Of a stretch of 50,603 bases of DNA, positions 27,781 to 35,679 are shown one piece after another. The notes below the pieces were generated by a model. That model worked only from the letters and a program-made list of their open reading frames with translations, was not told the DNA's origin and did no database searches. A program made the position numbers and the translations under genes. The stretch covers positions 1 through 50,603 of the forward strand of contig JAFQUP010000106.1 of NCBI GenBank assembly GCA_017408405.1, in the 5' to 3' direction. The stretch is from Thermoguttaceae bacterium (lineage in GTDB: Bacteria; Planctomycetota; Planctomycetia; Pirellulales; Thermoguttaceae). Each line of letters begins with the position of its first letter. Within the stretch, counting starts at the first letter, position 1.

Positions 27781-27841
27781 CCCTCCTAAAACGCAAAATA
27801 ATCTTAATTTTCGGAATTTTCGGAAAAAATTTGCGGGAGGG
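27781..27841. repeat. Interrupted inverted repeat with internal direct repeat, next to a promoter
   Basis: CCCTCC (27781-27786) and CGCAAA (27792-27797) pair with TTTGCG (27830-27835) and GGAGGG (27836-27841). Inside are two adjacent copies of AATTTTCGG (27806-27823). It ends two bases before the -35 box of the Gfo/Idh promoter, a typical operator position. Confidence 0.5.
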
Positions 27842-27843
27842 AC

Positions 27844-27872
27844 TTGAAATTTTACTCGAAAAAGAATATAGT
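27844..27872 (+). promoter_or_regulatory. Sigma-70-like promoter for the Gfo/Idh oxidoreductase gene
   Basis: TTGAAA at 27844-27849 and TATAGT at 27867-27872 with a 17-base spacer. The transcript would start near 27880 and carry a leader of about 170 bases. Confidence 0.75.
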
Positions 27873-27879
27873 AAAAGAA

Positions 27880-28050
27880 AGAACGTTGGCACGCCCCACG
27901 CGTGCCCGAAACTTTTTAAGGAAATGGCCCCGCTCATTTTCTCAAGTCGCAAGAGAAATCTCAAGCAAAATTCGCGATCTTCATTTTTTGATTCACGAAT
28001 TAAGCGGGGGGGTTCCAACTATTTTTCAGGATTTAATCAAGGAGTTACTA
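27880..28050 (+). ncRNA. Structured 5' leader of the Gfo/Idh gene, candidate cis-regulatory RNA
   Basis: Seen in sequence: a 5' hairpin (GGCACGC 27888-27894 with GCGTGCC 27900-27906). A long-range stem P1 follows (GGAA 27920-27923 with TTCC 28013-28016, and CCCCGCT 27928-27934 with AGCGGGG 28003-28009). P1 encloses two hairpins: P2 (TTTCTC 27938-27943 with GAGAAA 27953-27958) and P3 (AATTCG 27969-27974 with CGAATT 27996-28001, continued by ATC/GAT). This forms a three-way junction of about 97 bases ending about 23 bases before the AAGGAG at 28039. It matches no riboswitch class that I recognise. The folding is by eye only. Confidence 0.45.
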
Positions 28051-29247
28051 ATGGAACAGAAAACAATCAATGTGGCCATGATCGGTCAGGGCTTCATGGG
28101 AAAATCTCACTCTAACGCCTGGAGTCAGGTCAATAAATTCTTCAATCCTCCGATCGTTCCCGTAATGCATACGGTTTACGGAATGGAAGCTGAAAATCCC
28201 GCCGCTTTCGCGCAAAAATGGGGTTGGGCAAACGCTTCCACCAATTGGGAAGAAACCGTTAAATGCCCTGAAATTGGTCTCGTTGACATCGTGACGCCAA
28301 ACTTCATGCACGCTCCGCCCGCGAAAGCCGCTATTCTCGCCGGCAAAAAATGTGTTACCTGCGAAAAACCAATCTCCGGTTCACTCGATGATGCTCGTGA
28401 AATGGCCGAAGCTTCCGAAAAATACGGCGTCCCCTCCTTCGTCTGGTTCGTCTATCGCCGTTGCCCGGCCGTAGCTTACGCCTACCAGATGGTCAAAGCT
28501 GGAATGCTCGGAGATATCCTTCACGTTCGCGCGACGTATCTTCAGGACTGGGCAGATGAAAACGTTCCGATGACTTGGCGTTTCAAGAAAGAAACCGCTG
28601 GTTCCGGTGCTCACGGTGACCTGAATGCTCACATTACGGACATGGTTCGCTTCATTGCCGGTATTGAAGTTGAAGAAATCTGCGGCGCGATTAACAAAAC
28701 GTTCGTGGAAAAACGCCGTAAACTCAGCGGTTTGATCAATCAGACAAATATCATCGGCGGCGCCCAGAGCAGCGACGCGGAATACGATGACGTTACCGTC
28801 GACGATGCCGTCATTTATCTCGCGAAATTCAATAATGGCGCAATCGGAAGTTTTGAAGCCGCGCGTCAGGCGACTGGAAATAAAAACGCCAATTATTTCG
28901 AAATCAACGGTACGAAGGGTTCGCTCAAATTCGCTTTTGAGCGCATGAATGAACTTCAGTACTATGACGCGACGCGCCCGAGCGGTGTTCAGGGATGGAC
29001 CACGATCCTCTGCACGCATGGCGCGGATCATCCGTACGTCAGCAATTGGTGGCCGGACGGACACCTTATCGGCTACGAGCACACTTTCGTGAATATCGCG
29101 GCCGATGTTCTCTCGTTCCTTGACGGCAAAGAACCGCTTGTTCCGCTTGCCACGTTCCGCGACGCGTACCAGACTCAGCGTATTCTCGAAGCCGCTCTCA
29201 TTTGCGCGGAAGAAAAACGATTTGTCAAACTGGACGAAGTAAAATAA
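28051..29247 (+). CDS. Gfo/Idh/MocA-family NAD(P)-dependent oxidoreductase
   Basis: 398 residues from the ATG at 28051 (AAGGAG six bases upstream). A much longer in-frame ORF starts at 27844 but only reads the leader. The Rossmann dinucleotide motif is at the N-terminus (VAMIGQGFMGKSHSNA, about 8-23). The CEKPISG motif near 116-122 carries the family's conserved Lys, and GAHGDLNAHITDMVRFI carries the His/Asp catalytic region. Members oxidise or reduce sugars, inositols or sugar-derived acids with NAD(P). The downstream gene is a regulator, not a sugar pathway gene, so the substrate is unknown. The long structured leader suggests control at the RNA level. Confidence 0.93.
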   Translation: MEQKTINVAMIGQGFMGKSHSNAWSQVNKFFNPPIVPVMHTVYGMEAENPAAFAQKWGWANASTNWEETVKCPEIGLVDIVTPNFMHAPPAKAAILAGKKCVTCEKPISGSLDDAREMAEASEKYGVPSFVWFVYRRCPAVAYAYQMVKAGMLGDILHVRATYLQDWADENVPMTWRFKKETAGSGAHGDLNAHITDMVRFIAGIEVEEICGAINKTFVEKRRKLSGLINQTNIIGGAQSSDAEYDDVTVDDAVIYLAKFNNGAIGSFEAARQATGNKNANYFEINGTKGSLKFAFERMNELQYYDATRPSGVQGWTTILCTHGADHPYVSNWWPDGHLIGYEHTFVNIAADVLSFLDGKEPLVPLATFRDAYQTQRILEAALICAEEKRFVKLDEVK

Positions 29248-29286
29248 CTGAACGGAATGATTTTTTCAGAATCATCTGAAATACGG

Positions 29287-29347
29287 GAAGCCGGGCGAGA
29301 AAACATTGAATCAATGCTTTCCCTCCGGCTTCTTTCGTTTTTTCTTT
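29287..29347 (+). terminator. Intrinsic terminator after the Gfo/Idh gene
   Basis: An 8-bp outer stem (GAAGCCGG with CCGGCTTC) encloses an inner CATTGA/TCAATG hairpin, followed by TTTCGTTTTTTC. It lies about 40 bases below the stop codon and ends just before the leader of the DtxR-like gene. Confidence 0.85.
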
Positions 29348-29374
29348 TTCCCGAAAACCAATTTGGAGCTGAAA

Positions 29375-29824
29375 ATGCCTGAGGAACGTGAATGGAAATT
29401 ATCCTCAAGTCAGGAAGACTATCTTGAGTCAATTGCCGAACTGAACGCGGCAAACGGGCACGCGCACACGAAAGAAATCGCGGATCGGCTGAATGTCAAA
29501 ATGCCTTCCGTATCCGCCGCACTCCGTAATCTTGCTGACTTGGGATTAGTTTTCTATCAGGCGGGAAAACCCGTGCGTCTTACCGCGGTTGGAAACTTTC
29601 TGGCCCAAAAAATTATTTTGCGTCACCAAACATTTCGACATTTCTTTCAAAATATTCTTGGACTGGATGAATCACGCGCCGAACGGATTTCCCGCGAAAT
29701 AAAGCACCTGATTGACCACGAAACCGAGATTCGTTTTCTCGCGTTTATGGATCTAATGGAAAATTGGGATGAAACCCGGCAGAAAATCGACGCGTTAGCT
29801 GAAATACTTTCAAAAATGAAATAA
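29375..29824 (+). CDS. DtxR/MntR-family transcriptional regulator with altered metal site
   Basis: 149 residues from the ATG at 29375 (GGAG eight bases before it); an upstream in-frame ATG at 29306 lies inside the terminator. The N-terminal winged helix is at about 10-72 (SSQEDYLESIAELNAANG; TKEIADRLNVKMPSVSAALRNLADLGLV). The dimerisation part is at about 75-145. Against B. subtilis MntR as I recall it, the ligands at D8, E11, H77 and H103 are kept (D15, E18, H84, H112), but E99 and E102 are Arg108 and Lys111. The family represses metal uptake genes when loaded with Mn or Fe. No SH3-like third domain is present. No transporter gene is adjacent. Confidence 0.85.
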   Translation: MPEEREWKLSSSQEDYLESIAELNAANGHAHTKEIADRLNVKMPSVSAALRNLADLGLVFYQAGKPVRLTAVGNFLAQKIILRHQTFRHFFQNILGLDESRAERISREIKHLIDHETEIRFLAFMDLMENWDETRQKIDALAEILSKMK

Positions 29825-29880
29825 TCATCCAGAGCACATCAAGCAATATCTCAATCACGTAAAATCAGGCTTTAGACAGA

Positions 29881-29909
29881 AAAAAAGGCAGATAAAAAAC
29901 TTATCTGCC
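29881..29909 (-). terminator. Intrinsic terminator of tRNA-Arg
   Basis: GGCAGATAA (29887-29895) pairs with TTATCTGCC (29901-29909), followed on the minus strand by six or seven T. It lies four bases after the tRNA 3' end. Confidence 0.92.
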
Positions 29910-29912
29910 AAG

Positions 29913-29985
29913 CACACCAGAAGGGACTCGAACCCCCAACACTCGGTTCCGAAGACCGATGCGCTATCCATTGCGCTACTGGTGC
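29913..29985 (-). tRNA. tRNA-Arg, anticodon UCG
   Basis: A 73-base cloverleaf: acceptor GCACCAG with CTGGTGT (G-U closing pair), D-arm GCGC/GCGC with AATGGATA loop, anticodon stem TCGGT/ACCGA with loop CTTCGGA (anticodon TCG reads CGA), and T-arm with GGTTCGAGTCC. The discriminator base is G. CCA is not encoded. It is transcribed alone from its own promoter and ends at its own terminator. Confidence 0.96.
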
Positions 29986-30028
29986 GAATGAATGAAAGAA
30001 AAATAAATTCCCTCTCAACTCTCAATTA

Positions 30029-30056
30029 AGTATATCACATTTTCAGTTTTTTTCAA
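30029..30056 (-). promoter_or_regulatory. Promoter of tRNA-Arg
   Basis: On the minus strand TTGAAA (30056-30051), a 16-base spacer and TATACT (30034-30029), preceded by TGTGA. It lies about 45 bases before the tRNA. Confidence 0.75.
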
Positions 30057-30113
30057 GGGTCACAAAACCATTTTCAGCCTCTTTTTCTCCAAAAATCTCA
30101 AAAAATATCGCTC

Positions 30114-30142
30114 TTGACTTTTTTTCTGCTTTCAGTTATGCT
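30114..30142 (+). promoter_or_regulatory. Promoter of the TolR-like coiled-coil protein gene
   Basis: TTGACT at 30114-30119, a 17-base spacer and TATGCT at 30137-30142. The leader to the ATG at 30211 is about 60 bases. It is back to back with the tRNA promoter. Confidence 0.72.
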
Positions 30143-30210
30143 GAAATTTCAGATTATTCTGTTTGTGTTCGCCATAAAAAACATTCCACGATGAAATCAG
30201 GGATTGAATC

Positions 30211-31380
30211 ATGAGAAGAAATACTTCACCTCAAAATCTTGAGAACGGCCAAGACTCCTTTCTTGATGTCGTTTCAAACATCGTCGGAATTTTAATTATT
30301 CTCGTCGTTATCGTCGGCGCGCAAGTCAAAAATGGTTTAACGACTCATCGAATAGTAGAATTTGAAAAAAACCGAAATCTTCAAAGAAAACAAACGGAAG
30401 AAATTACTCGACAGACAGACTCCCCTTCTCCAGAGGAACAATTCGTCGATACGGAGCTGGATTCAGAATTAAACGCGCTCCTGGCAGAAGGCAGGAAAGA
30501 CCAGAATGACGAATATGAAAAAAAGAAACGTTCCGAGCTGATTGAAAAAATCAAGGTTTCCAGTCAGAAAATGAACGAAACTACTGCTCTGGAACGAAAA
30601 CTGGCAGAAGAAGCCGTCCAATTGGAAATCCAGCAAAAACGCATGGAGGCAGAACAACTTGTTTTTGCTCAGGAATGTGTTCAAATGGAGACTCGGCTCC
30701 GTCTTATCCAAAAAGAAATTGAATCCTCCACGGAAAAAAAAGATCAGGAACGAAATGCAGCCCTCCAACTCACCCAAACTTCAATCGAGATGGATCGAAA
30801 AATTGAAGAACTAAAAAATCGAATCAAAACTCTCGCGAATCAACAGGCAGCCAACGGAGGTCCCAAAAAAATCGAGCACAAAATGACGCCAATCATTCAT
30901 TCCGTTGACAGTAAAGAATTTCATTTCATTCTGGACCGCGGGCGGATTCTTTACGTACCGCTGGATGAACTTTTGAAAGAGTACGAACGCCGAATTCCTG
31001 GAATGATGACCTCTTTAATGCAAAGCGGAGTACGCACGGAAATCCTTGGCCCCTATGACGGCTTCAAAATGCATACGGAAACTCGACTTCAGGGCGGCCG
31101 CGTCGGAGTCTACTGGAAACTGATTCCCCCGCCAATGGAAGAAGCGGCTGAAACGATTGACACCGCACTGGAAACCAACTCAAAATTCCGTCATTATCTT
31201 GAAAAACTTGATCCAGCCAAAGACACGTTGACTTTCTGGATTTATCCCGAGGGATTTACTTCTTTTGCCCGCGTTAAAGACGACGCGTACCGTCTTGGAT
31301 TTTCGATTGCCTCCAGGCCATTGCCCGAAGGAATGCCAATCGCGGGTTCACCGGACGGACAGAAATCCGTCGCGCAGTAA
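30211..31380 (+). CDS. Single-span membrane coiled-coil protein, TolR/ExbD-like N-terminus
   Basis: 389 residues. The N-terminus reads QDSFLDVVSNIVGILIILVVIVGAQV (about 14-40), a single span of the TolR/ExbD style with its Asp just inside the membrane. A Glu/Lys/Gln-rich coiled coil at about 50-215 and a C-terminal periplasmic domain (FHFILDRGRILYVPLDELLKEYERR; TRLQGGRVGVYWKLIPPP; FWIYPEGFTSFARVKDDAYRLGFSI) follow. In planctomycetes I recall such proteins lying near MotA/TolQ/ExbB-type channel genes, with which they would use proton force. Here no channel gene is adjacent. Function is inferred from the N-terminus only. Confidence 0.78.
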   Translation: MRRNTSPQNLENGQDSFLDVVSNIVGILIILVVIVGAQVKNGLTTHRIVEFEKNRNLQRKQTEEITRQTDSPSPEEQFVDTELDSELNALLAEGRKDQNDEYEKKKRSELIEKIKVSSQKMNETTALERKLAEEAVQLEIQQKRMEAEQLVFAQECVQMETRLRLIQKEIESSTEKKDQERNAALQLTQTSIEMDRKIEELKNRIKTLANQQAANGGPKKIEHKMTPIIHSVDSKEFHFILDRGRILYVPLDELLKEYERRIPGMMTSLMQSGVRTEILGPYDGFKMHTETRLQGGRVGVYWKLIPPPMEEAAETIDTALETNSKFRHYLEKLDPAKDTLTFWIYPEGFTSFARVKDDAYRLGFSIASRPLPEGMPIAGSPDGQKSVAQ

Positions 31381-31401
31381 AACTAAAAAACAGTAAATTT
31401 T

Positions 31402-32055
31402 CTAAAAGAAAAGAATTTCCGCGAAAATTTGAACAGCCAGAAGAATAAAAATCATTCCAGCCATACGATTGGTCCAAATCATACGCGAAGATTTATTCAG
31501 AAAACACGCGCGAATAAAAGTCCCGGCAAAAACCAGAAACATATTCCAAAATGTTCCAATGACGCAGAACATTCCACCTAAAAGTAAAAGCGGAAACGCC
31601 ATGGAAGAGTGATCCGGAATAATGAACTGCGGTAAATATGAAAAGAAAAAAATCACGACTTTTGGATTCAGAATATTTACGCAAAATCCCTGAAACCATG
31701 TCTGGAAAAGAGAAGGCCGTTTATCGTCTGAAAGTTCCCTCTCAAGCTCAAGTACCGTATTCCCGGCACAAAACACTCCGATTCCCAGTCTGAAAAGATA
31801 AACCGCTCCCAAAAAACGAATCGTATTAAATGCCAAGGGTGAATGAGCCAAAAAAAGACCAAGGCCAAAGGCCACTAATGACGTATGAACCAAAAGCCCG
31901 CACGTAATTCCTAAAACCGCCATAAGGGGCAGGCGTTTATTCGGCGACGTAAATGTCTTTCCCAGGATAAAAACCATGTCGACTCCTGGAATCAGACATA
32001 AAATAAATGATGAAAGAAAAAAAAACGGCAGTCTCTCAATACCGAACAGTTCCAT
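31402..32055 (-). CDS. LysE/RhtB-family amino-acid exporter
   Basis: 217 residues, the usual family length, with about six membrane spans. The conserved start is FILCLIPGVDMVFILGKTF (Pro-Gly-Pro in most members; here IPGVD), and the FLGAVYLFRLGIGVF and GFCVNILNPKVVIFFFSYLPQFI signatures are present. It exports amino acids or related small molecules through the inner membrane. No Shine-Dalgarno sequence is visible before the ATG. It lies 47 bases below the rlmL gene in the same orientation, so the two are probably co-transcribed. The stop is 21 bases from that of the convergent TolR-like gene. Substrate unknown. Confidence 0.9.
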   Translation of the reverse strand: MELFGIERLPFFFLSSFILCLIPGVDMVFILGKTFTSPNKRLPLMAVLGITCGLLVHTSLVAFGLGLFLAHSPLAFNTIRFLGAVYLFRLGIGVFCAGNTVLELERELSDDKRPSLFQTWFQGFCVNILNPKVVIFFFSYLPQFIIPDHSSMAFPLLLLGGMFCVIGTFWNMFLVFAGTFIRACFLNKSSRMIWTNRMAGMIFILLAVQIFAEILFF

Positions 32056-32102
32056 TTTTTTATTTTTGATGGAGTTTTGAAACTATGAAATTCTAAAATA
32101 AA

Positions 32103-34439
32103 TCACTCTTTCTCTTTCACAATGCGCCAGCAACGATGAATCCGCCTGTTTCTGAAATCTTCCGGAACCGTCCGATTTGAGATTTCACGCAGCCGCGCTC
32201 CGCGAATAAGCTCTTCATCCAGTTTAAAACGCCGATTATTATTTGAGAAATAAATGACTCCTCCGGGAGAAACATGCCGAAGCAGGAGATTAAGCATTTC
32301 CGCGTGATCCCTCTGAACGTCCCAATCCGCCAAATCTTTACTGTTGGAAAAAGTCGGCGGGTCAAGAACGACCAAATCAAACATCTCGTCATCGTAGAGC
32401 AAGTCCAGAAATCTGAAAACATCACTCCGAACGTACTCAAACCGTGAACCACGAAAACCGTTCAGCTCCATATTATCCTGTGCCCAGTCAAGATACGTAT
32501 TGGAAAGATCGACTGTCGTGACTGACTCAGCTCCCCCATCCGCGGCATAAACACTAAATGACCCAGTATACGAAAAAAGATTCAGAAAACGCTTTCCTTT
32601 CGCCTCTTTGCGTACCATATCCCGAGTAATCCGATGATCAAGGAAAAGTCCCGTATCGAGATAGTCGGAGAGATTCACGAAAAATTTTAAACCGCCTTCA
32701 TTCGCCTGAATGACGTAATGGCTCGTGTCCCACCGCTCATACTGAGCAATCCCGCGCTGACGACGGCGCTGCTTCACGAAAATTTTTTCTCGCGGAGTCT
32801 CAAAAACTTTCCCGGCAATATCCGCCATCAAATCCATCCACTGAACCTGAAGTGCGGCATTTCGATCGTGTGGACGCTCATATTCCGCAATGTGAAGGCA
32901 GTCCTCGTACCGATCAATCGCCAGCGGTATTTCCGGAATGTCCCGATCATAAATACGAAAACAGCTAATTCCCCGTCGACTCGGCCACCGCCGATAATGA
33001 TGCGCCAACTTTTCAAGACGGCGTTCAAAATCCGCGGCGGAATTCCTCACGGAATCACTTAAAACGCCAAAAACGCCTCGAATCGGCTTCGCATCTTTTG
33101 GCGGATTGCCTTTATCCTCCTCCGTTTGCGTCAGTCCTGAATTTTCCGCCGCCAAAGAAACTTTTTCGAAACGTTCCCGAGAATCCTCACGCGGTCCACC
33201 CGAAACACTTTTGAAAGATATGCTGCCTTCACTCGACTGTTCCTCATTCGAAATTTCAGTTTCCAAACTGCCGGGATTTTCCAATTCCTTCTCTTTATCC
33301 ACGAATCCTTTTCGCGGGGGACGAGGACCAATAAACTGAAAGTAAGTGCATTCGAGCCGTGAATTATAGATTTTTCTCCGACGAGTCGCTTCCTGACCAA
33401 TCAATTTTTCAAAATCAGGAAACGCCGTGAAAACGTAATGAGACCAGGTTGGGAGTTTTTGAAGCACAGAAGGGATTGAGAAATAAAGTTCACGTAGTTC
33501 CCGAAAATCACCAATCCACTTTCCATACGGAGGATTCATGATGGAGCAGCCGTACTCCTCCGACGATTCTGTCTTAAGAAAATCACGGCACTGAAACGTA
33601 ATATCCTGAGAAACTCCCGCCATCCGCGCGTGGTATTCTGCCATTTCAACAGCCTGCGGATCAATATCACATCCGGTAATACTCGCTGAAATGGAAGGGC
33701 GAATCGCGTCTTTCGCGGCCTGACGCACTTCCGTCCACGACGCGAATGGAATTTGGCTCCACGCTTCTGAAACAAAACTTCTTTTTAATCCCGGCGCAAT
33801 ATTTCGAGCAATCAATGCCGCCTCAATGGGAATGGTTCCACTGCCGCAAAACGGATCAAGAAGCGGTCGCTCCGGGTCCCAGTAACTCAACAGAATCATC
33901 CCGGCCGCTAACGTTTCTCGCAAAGGAGCCGCTCCGACCAGTTTTCGATATCCGCGTCGATGAAGCCCTTCACCCGTCGTGTCAATCGTAAGGGTTGCCC
34001 TATCCTTAAGAAGTGAAACCTCAACAGGATACCGGGGCCCGTCTTCCGGAAGTTCCGTCACATTCCACGCTTTCTGAAGACGATTGACAATTGCTTTCTT
34101 GACGATGCTCTGACAGGCAGGAACACTCGAAAGTTTCGACCGGACACTGCGTCCATCCACAGGAAAACAGGCATTTTTGGGAAGCCAGCGTTCCCAAGGC
34201 AATTCAACCGTGCGATCAAAAAGCTCGCCAAAATCCTCTGCCGGAAATTCTCCCATCCGAATCAAAACACGGCCTGCCGCGCGCAAATGAATATTCGCTC
34301 GGCAAATATCACGTTCAGAACCGGTGAACAGGGTCCTCCCCACTTCGATATTTTTCGGTTCGTATCCTAATTCTTTGAGTTCCCGCGAAACGACTGATTC
34401 CAGTCCCATCGTGGAAGTAGCCAGGAGTTCAATGGACAT
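32103..34439 (-). CDS. rlmL: Bifunctional 23S rRNA methyltransferase RlmKL
   Basis: 778 residues; E. coli RlmKL is about 700. It methylates G2445 (N2) and G2069 (N7). A THUMP region (about 40-160) leads to the RlmL methyltransferase with DPFCGSGT at 195-202 and NPPYG at 302-306. A Glu/Ser-rich linker of about 80 residues (378-460) has no counterpart in E. coli. The RlmK half follows: FLNLFSYTGSFSVYAADGGA and VLDPPTFSNSKD. Both catalytic halves are intact. It lies 28 bases below the URO-D gene in the same orientation. Confidence 0.93.
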   Translation of the reverse strand: MSIELLATSTMGLESVVSRELKELGYEPKNIEVGRTLFTGSERDICRANIHLRAAGRVLIRMGEFPAEDFGELFDRTVELPWERWLPKNACFPVDGRSVRSKLSSVPACQSIVKKAIVNRLQKAWNVTELPEDGPRYPVEVSLLKDRATLTIDTTGEGLHRRGYRKLVGAAPLRETLAAGMILLSYWDPERPLLDPFCGSGTIPIEAALIARNIAPGLKRSFVSEAWSQIPFASWTEVRQAAKDAIRPSISASITGCDIDPQAVEMAEYHARMAGVSQDITFQCRDFLKTESSEEYGCSIMNPPYGKWIGDFRELRELYFSIPSVLQKLPTWSHYVFTAFPDFEKLIGQEATRRRKIYNSRLECTYFQFIGPRPPRKGFVDKEKELENPGSLETEISNEEQSSEGSISFKSVSGGPREDSRERFEKVSLAAENSGLTQTEEDKGNPPKDAKPIRGVFGVLSDSVRNSAADFERRLEKLAHHYRRWPSRRGISCFRIYDRDIPEIPLAIDRYEDCLHIAEYERPHDRNAALQVQWMDLMADIAGKVFETPREKIFVKQRRRQRGIAQYERWDTSHYVIQANEGGLKFFVNLSDYLDTGLFLDHRITRDMVRKEAKGKRFLNLFSYTGSFSVYAADGGAESVTTVDLSNTYLDWAQDNMELNGFRGSRFEYVRSDVFRFLDLLYDDEMFDLVVLDPPTFSNSKDLADWDVQRDHAEMLNLLLRHVSPGGVIYFSNNNRRFKLDEELIRGARLREISNRTVPEDFRNRRIHRCWRIVKEKE

Positions 34440-34467
34440 GACAGAAAATTAGCCTCGGTTCGGGAAA

Positions 34468-35505
34468 TTAAAAATTGTCGGCTTGCGGCATTCTTCTCCG
34501 CCAGTTCAACATGGCACAGGCAATTTTACGCATTCCAACCTGCGCGGGAACCTGACACTCGGCAATAATTTCATTTTCGGCGACCGCGCTTCGCCATGCC
34601 AGAATTTTCGAAGTGAGCGACTCTTCTGTTTCATTCATGATAAATTCCGGCTTCAGGACGGGCTGAAAAGTAATCCGATGCCCATACCGTTCCGCGAGAA
34701 GAGCCATATCCATCGCCTCCGCGTCAAAACGAACGACATCCACCCCTGCTCCAATGAGTCCCGGAATGAATTCCTCAAAATTTCCGCTCCCGGTAAAATA
34801 AACAAATTTATCCTGTTCACGAATCCGGGCGCAAAACTCTCGAAGCATCGGAACAAAAATTTCATTCCATCTTGGTAATGAAATCCGAAGACCGTTCTCA
34901 TCCGCTAAATCATCTTCAATTCCAATCGCGTCCGCGTCAGATGAGCACCAGACAGCCAACTGTTTTGAATAATAGTCAAACAAACGGTGCATAATCTCTT
35001 TCAGCTCACGCGGTTTACGCTGGATAAGCGTTTTCGCTGCCTCAACACCGCCAAGGGCGCACAAACGCCGAAAAGGATGAATTCGTGTCTGAACGACGAC
35101 AAAACGCGCGGAATTATCGCAAACAGAATTCACGGACTCCACCATTTCAGCTGTCACCGGATTTCGGGGGAAACTGATCCCCTCAACCTCCAAAATATCA
35201 TCGTATCGAGGCATTTCAGAGCTGAACCATTTCCCGCTCTCATTCATTTCCCAAACGCAGCCCCATTCATCAAGCCCGGAAGGGGATATTCCCTCATTAG
35301 CGAAAGATAAGGAAACTTTAGATTTCGGATCCGAAACTGGACAGCTGAAATCCACCCAATCCAAATCATTCTGGAAACGGGTTCTCAACTGTGCGCAAAA
35401 CTCCGAACGATCCGCCTCCAATAGCTGCGGAATCCTCAGAAGTGTCGGCATCGGAATAGATGCCTGATGACACAAAGTATTAATTACTCGATCTCTGGAA
35501 GTCAT
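34468..35505 (-). CDS. Uroporphyrinogen decarboxylase (URO-D) superfamily protein
   Basis: 345 residues. The opening MTSRDRVINTLCHQ and the TIM-barrel segments (DADAIGIEDDLADENGLRISLPRWNEIFVPMLREFCARI; FVYFTGSGNFEEFIPGLIGAGVDVVRFDAE) match the corrinoid-methyltransferase-like branch of URO-D, not HemE. The zinc-binding His-x-Cys-like pattern of MtaA/MtbA is not obvious at the C-terminus: EIIAECQVPAQVG keeps one Cys. Planctomycetes carry many such paralogues, often in one-carbon or sugar-degradation loci. No corrinoid protein gene is adjacent. The true reaction is unknown. Confidence 0.8.
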   Translation of the reverse strand: MTSRDRVINTLCHQASIPMPTLLRIPQLLEADRSEFCAQLRTRFQNDLDWVDFSCPVSDPKSKVSLSFANEGISPSGLDEWGCVWEMNESGKWFSSEMPRYDDILEVEGISFPRNPVTAEMVESVNSVCDNSARFVVVQTRIHPFRRLCALGGVEAAKTLIQRKPRELKEIMHRLFDYYSKQLAVWCSSDADAIGIEDDLADENGLRISLPRWNEIFVPMLREFCARIREQDKFVYFTGSGNFEEFIPGLIGAGVDVVRFDAEAMDMALLAERYGHRITFQPVLKPEFIMNETEESLTSKILAWRSAVAENEIIAECQVPAQVGMRKIACAMLNWRRRMPQADNF

Positions 35506-35540
35506 AGGGCTGATTACGGTTAATAAAAAAATTAAGTTTC

Positions 35541-35563
35541 TGTCTGAAAAGACAAAACGTTTT
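35541..35563. repeat. Small hairpin and palindrome upstream of the URO-D gene
   Basis: TGTCT-GAAA-AGACA (35541-35554) is a 5-bp stem with a GNRA-type loop when read on the plus strand. It runs directly into the 10-base palindrome AAAACGTTTT (35554-35563). It lies in the promoter/leader region of the URO-D gene and could be an operator. Confidence 0.35.
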
Positions 35564-35590
35564 ATTCAATGTGCATATTATGGAAATCTG

Positions 35591-35650
35591 GGAAAAAAAA
35601 GCAAGACCATTTCGCCAAAATATGTCAAAAAATTTACTTATTTTGCGAAA
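35591..35650 (-). terminator. Probable terminator after the LptF/G gene
   Basis: On the minus strand TTTCGCAAAATA pairs with TATTTTGGCGAAA (12 bp with one bulge, arms 35639-35650 and 35610-35622), followed after about ten bases by a run of eight T. It starts 30 bases below the stop codon. Confidence 0.5.
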
Positions 35651-35679
35651 TTTTAACGGTTTTGATTGCTGAATGATTT

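Noticed and set aside
27184..27789. Plus-strand ORF upstream of the Gfo/Idh gene
   Set aside because: It overlaps the start of the thioredoxin-protease gene on the other strand, is Phe/Lys/Arg-rich as expected from AT-rich noncoding DNA, and has no ribosome binding site.
27844..28050. 69-codon extension of the Gfo/Idh protein
   Set aside because: It begins at a TTG inside the -35 box and reads through the leader; AAGGAG before the ATG at 28051 decides the start.
35541..35563. Hairpin before the URO-D gene as a corrinoid riboswitch
   Set aside because: It is far too short for a cobalamin riboswitch and lacks its B12-box.
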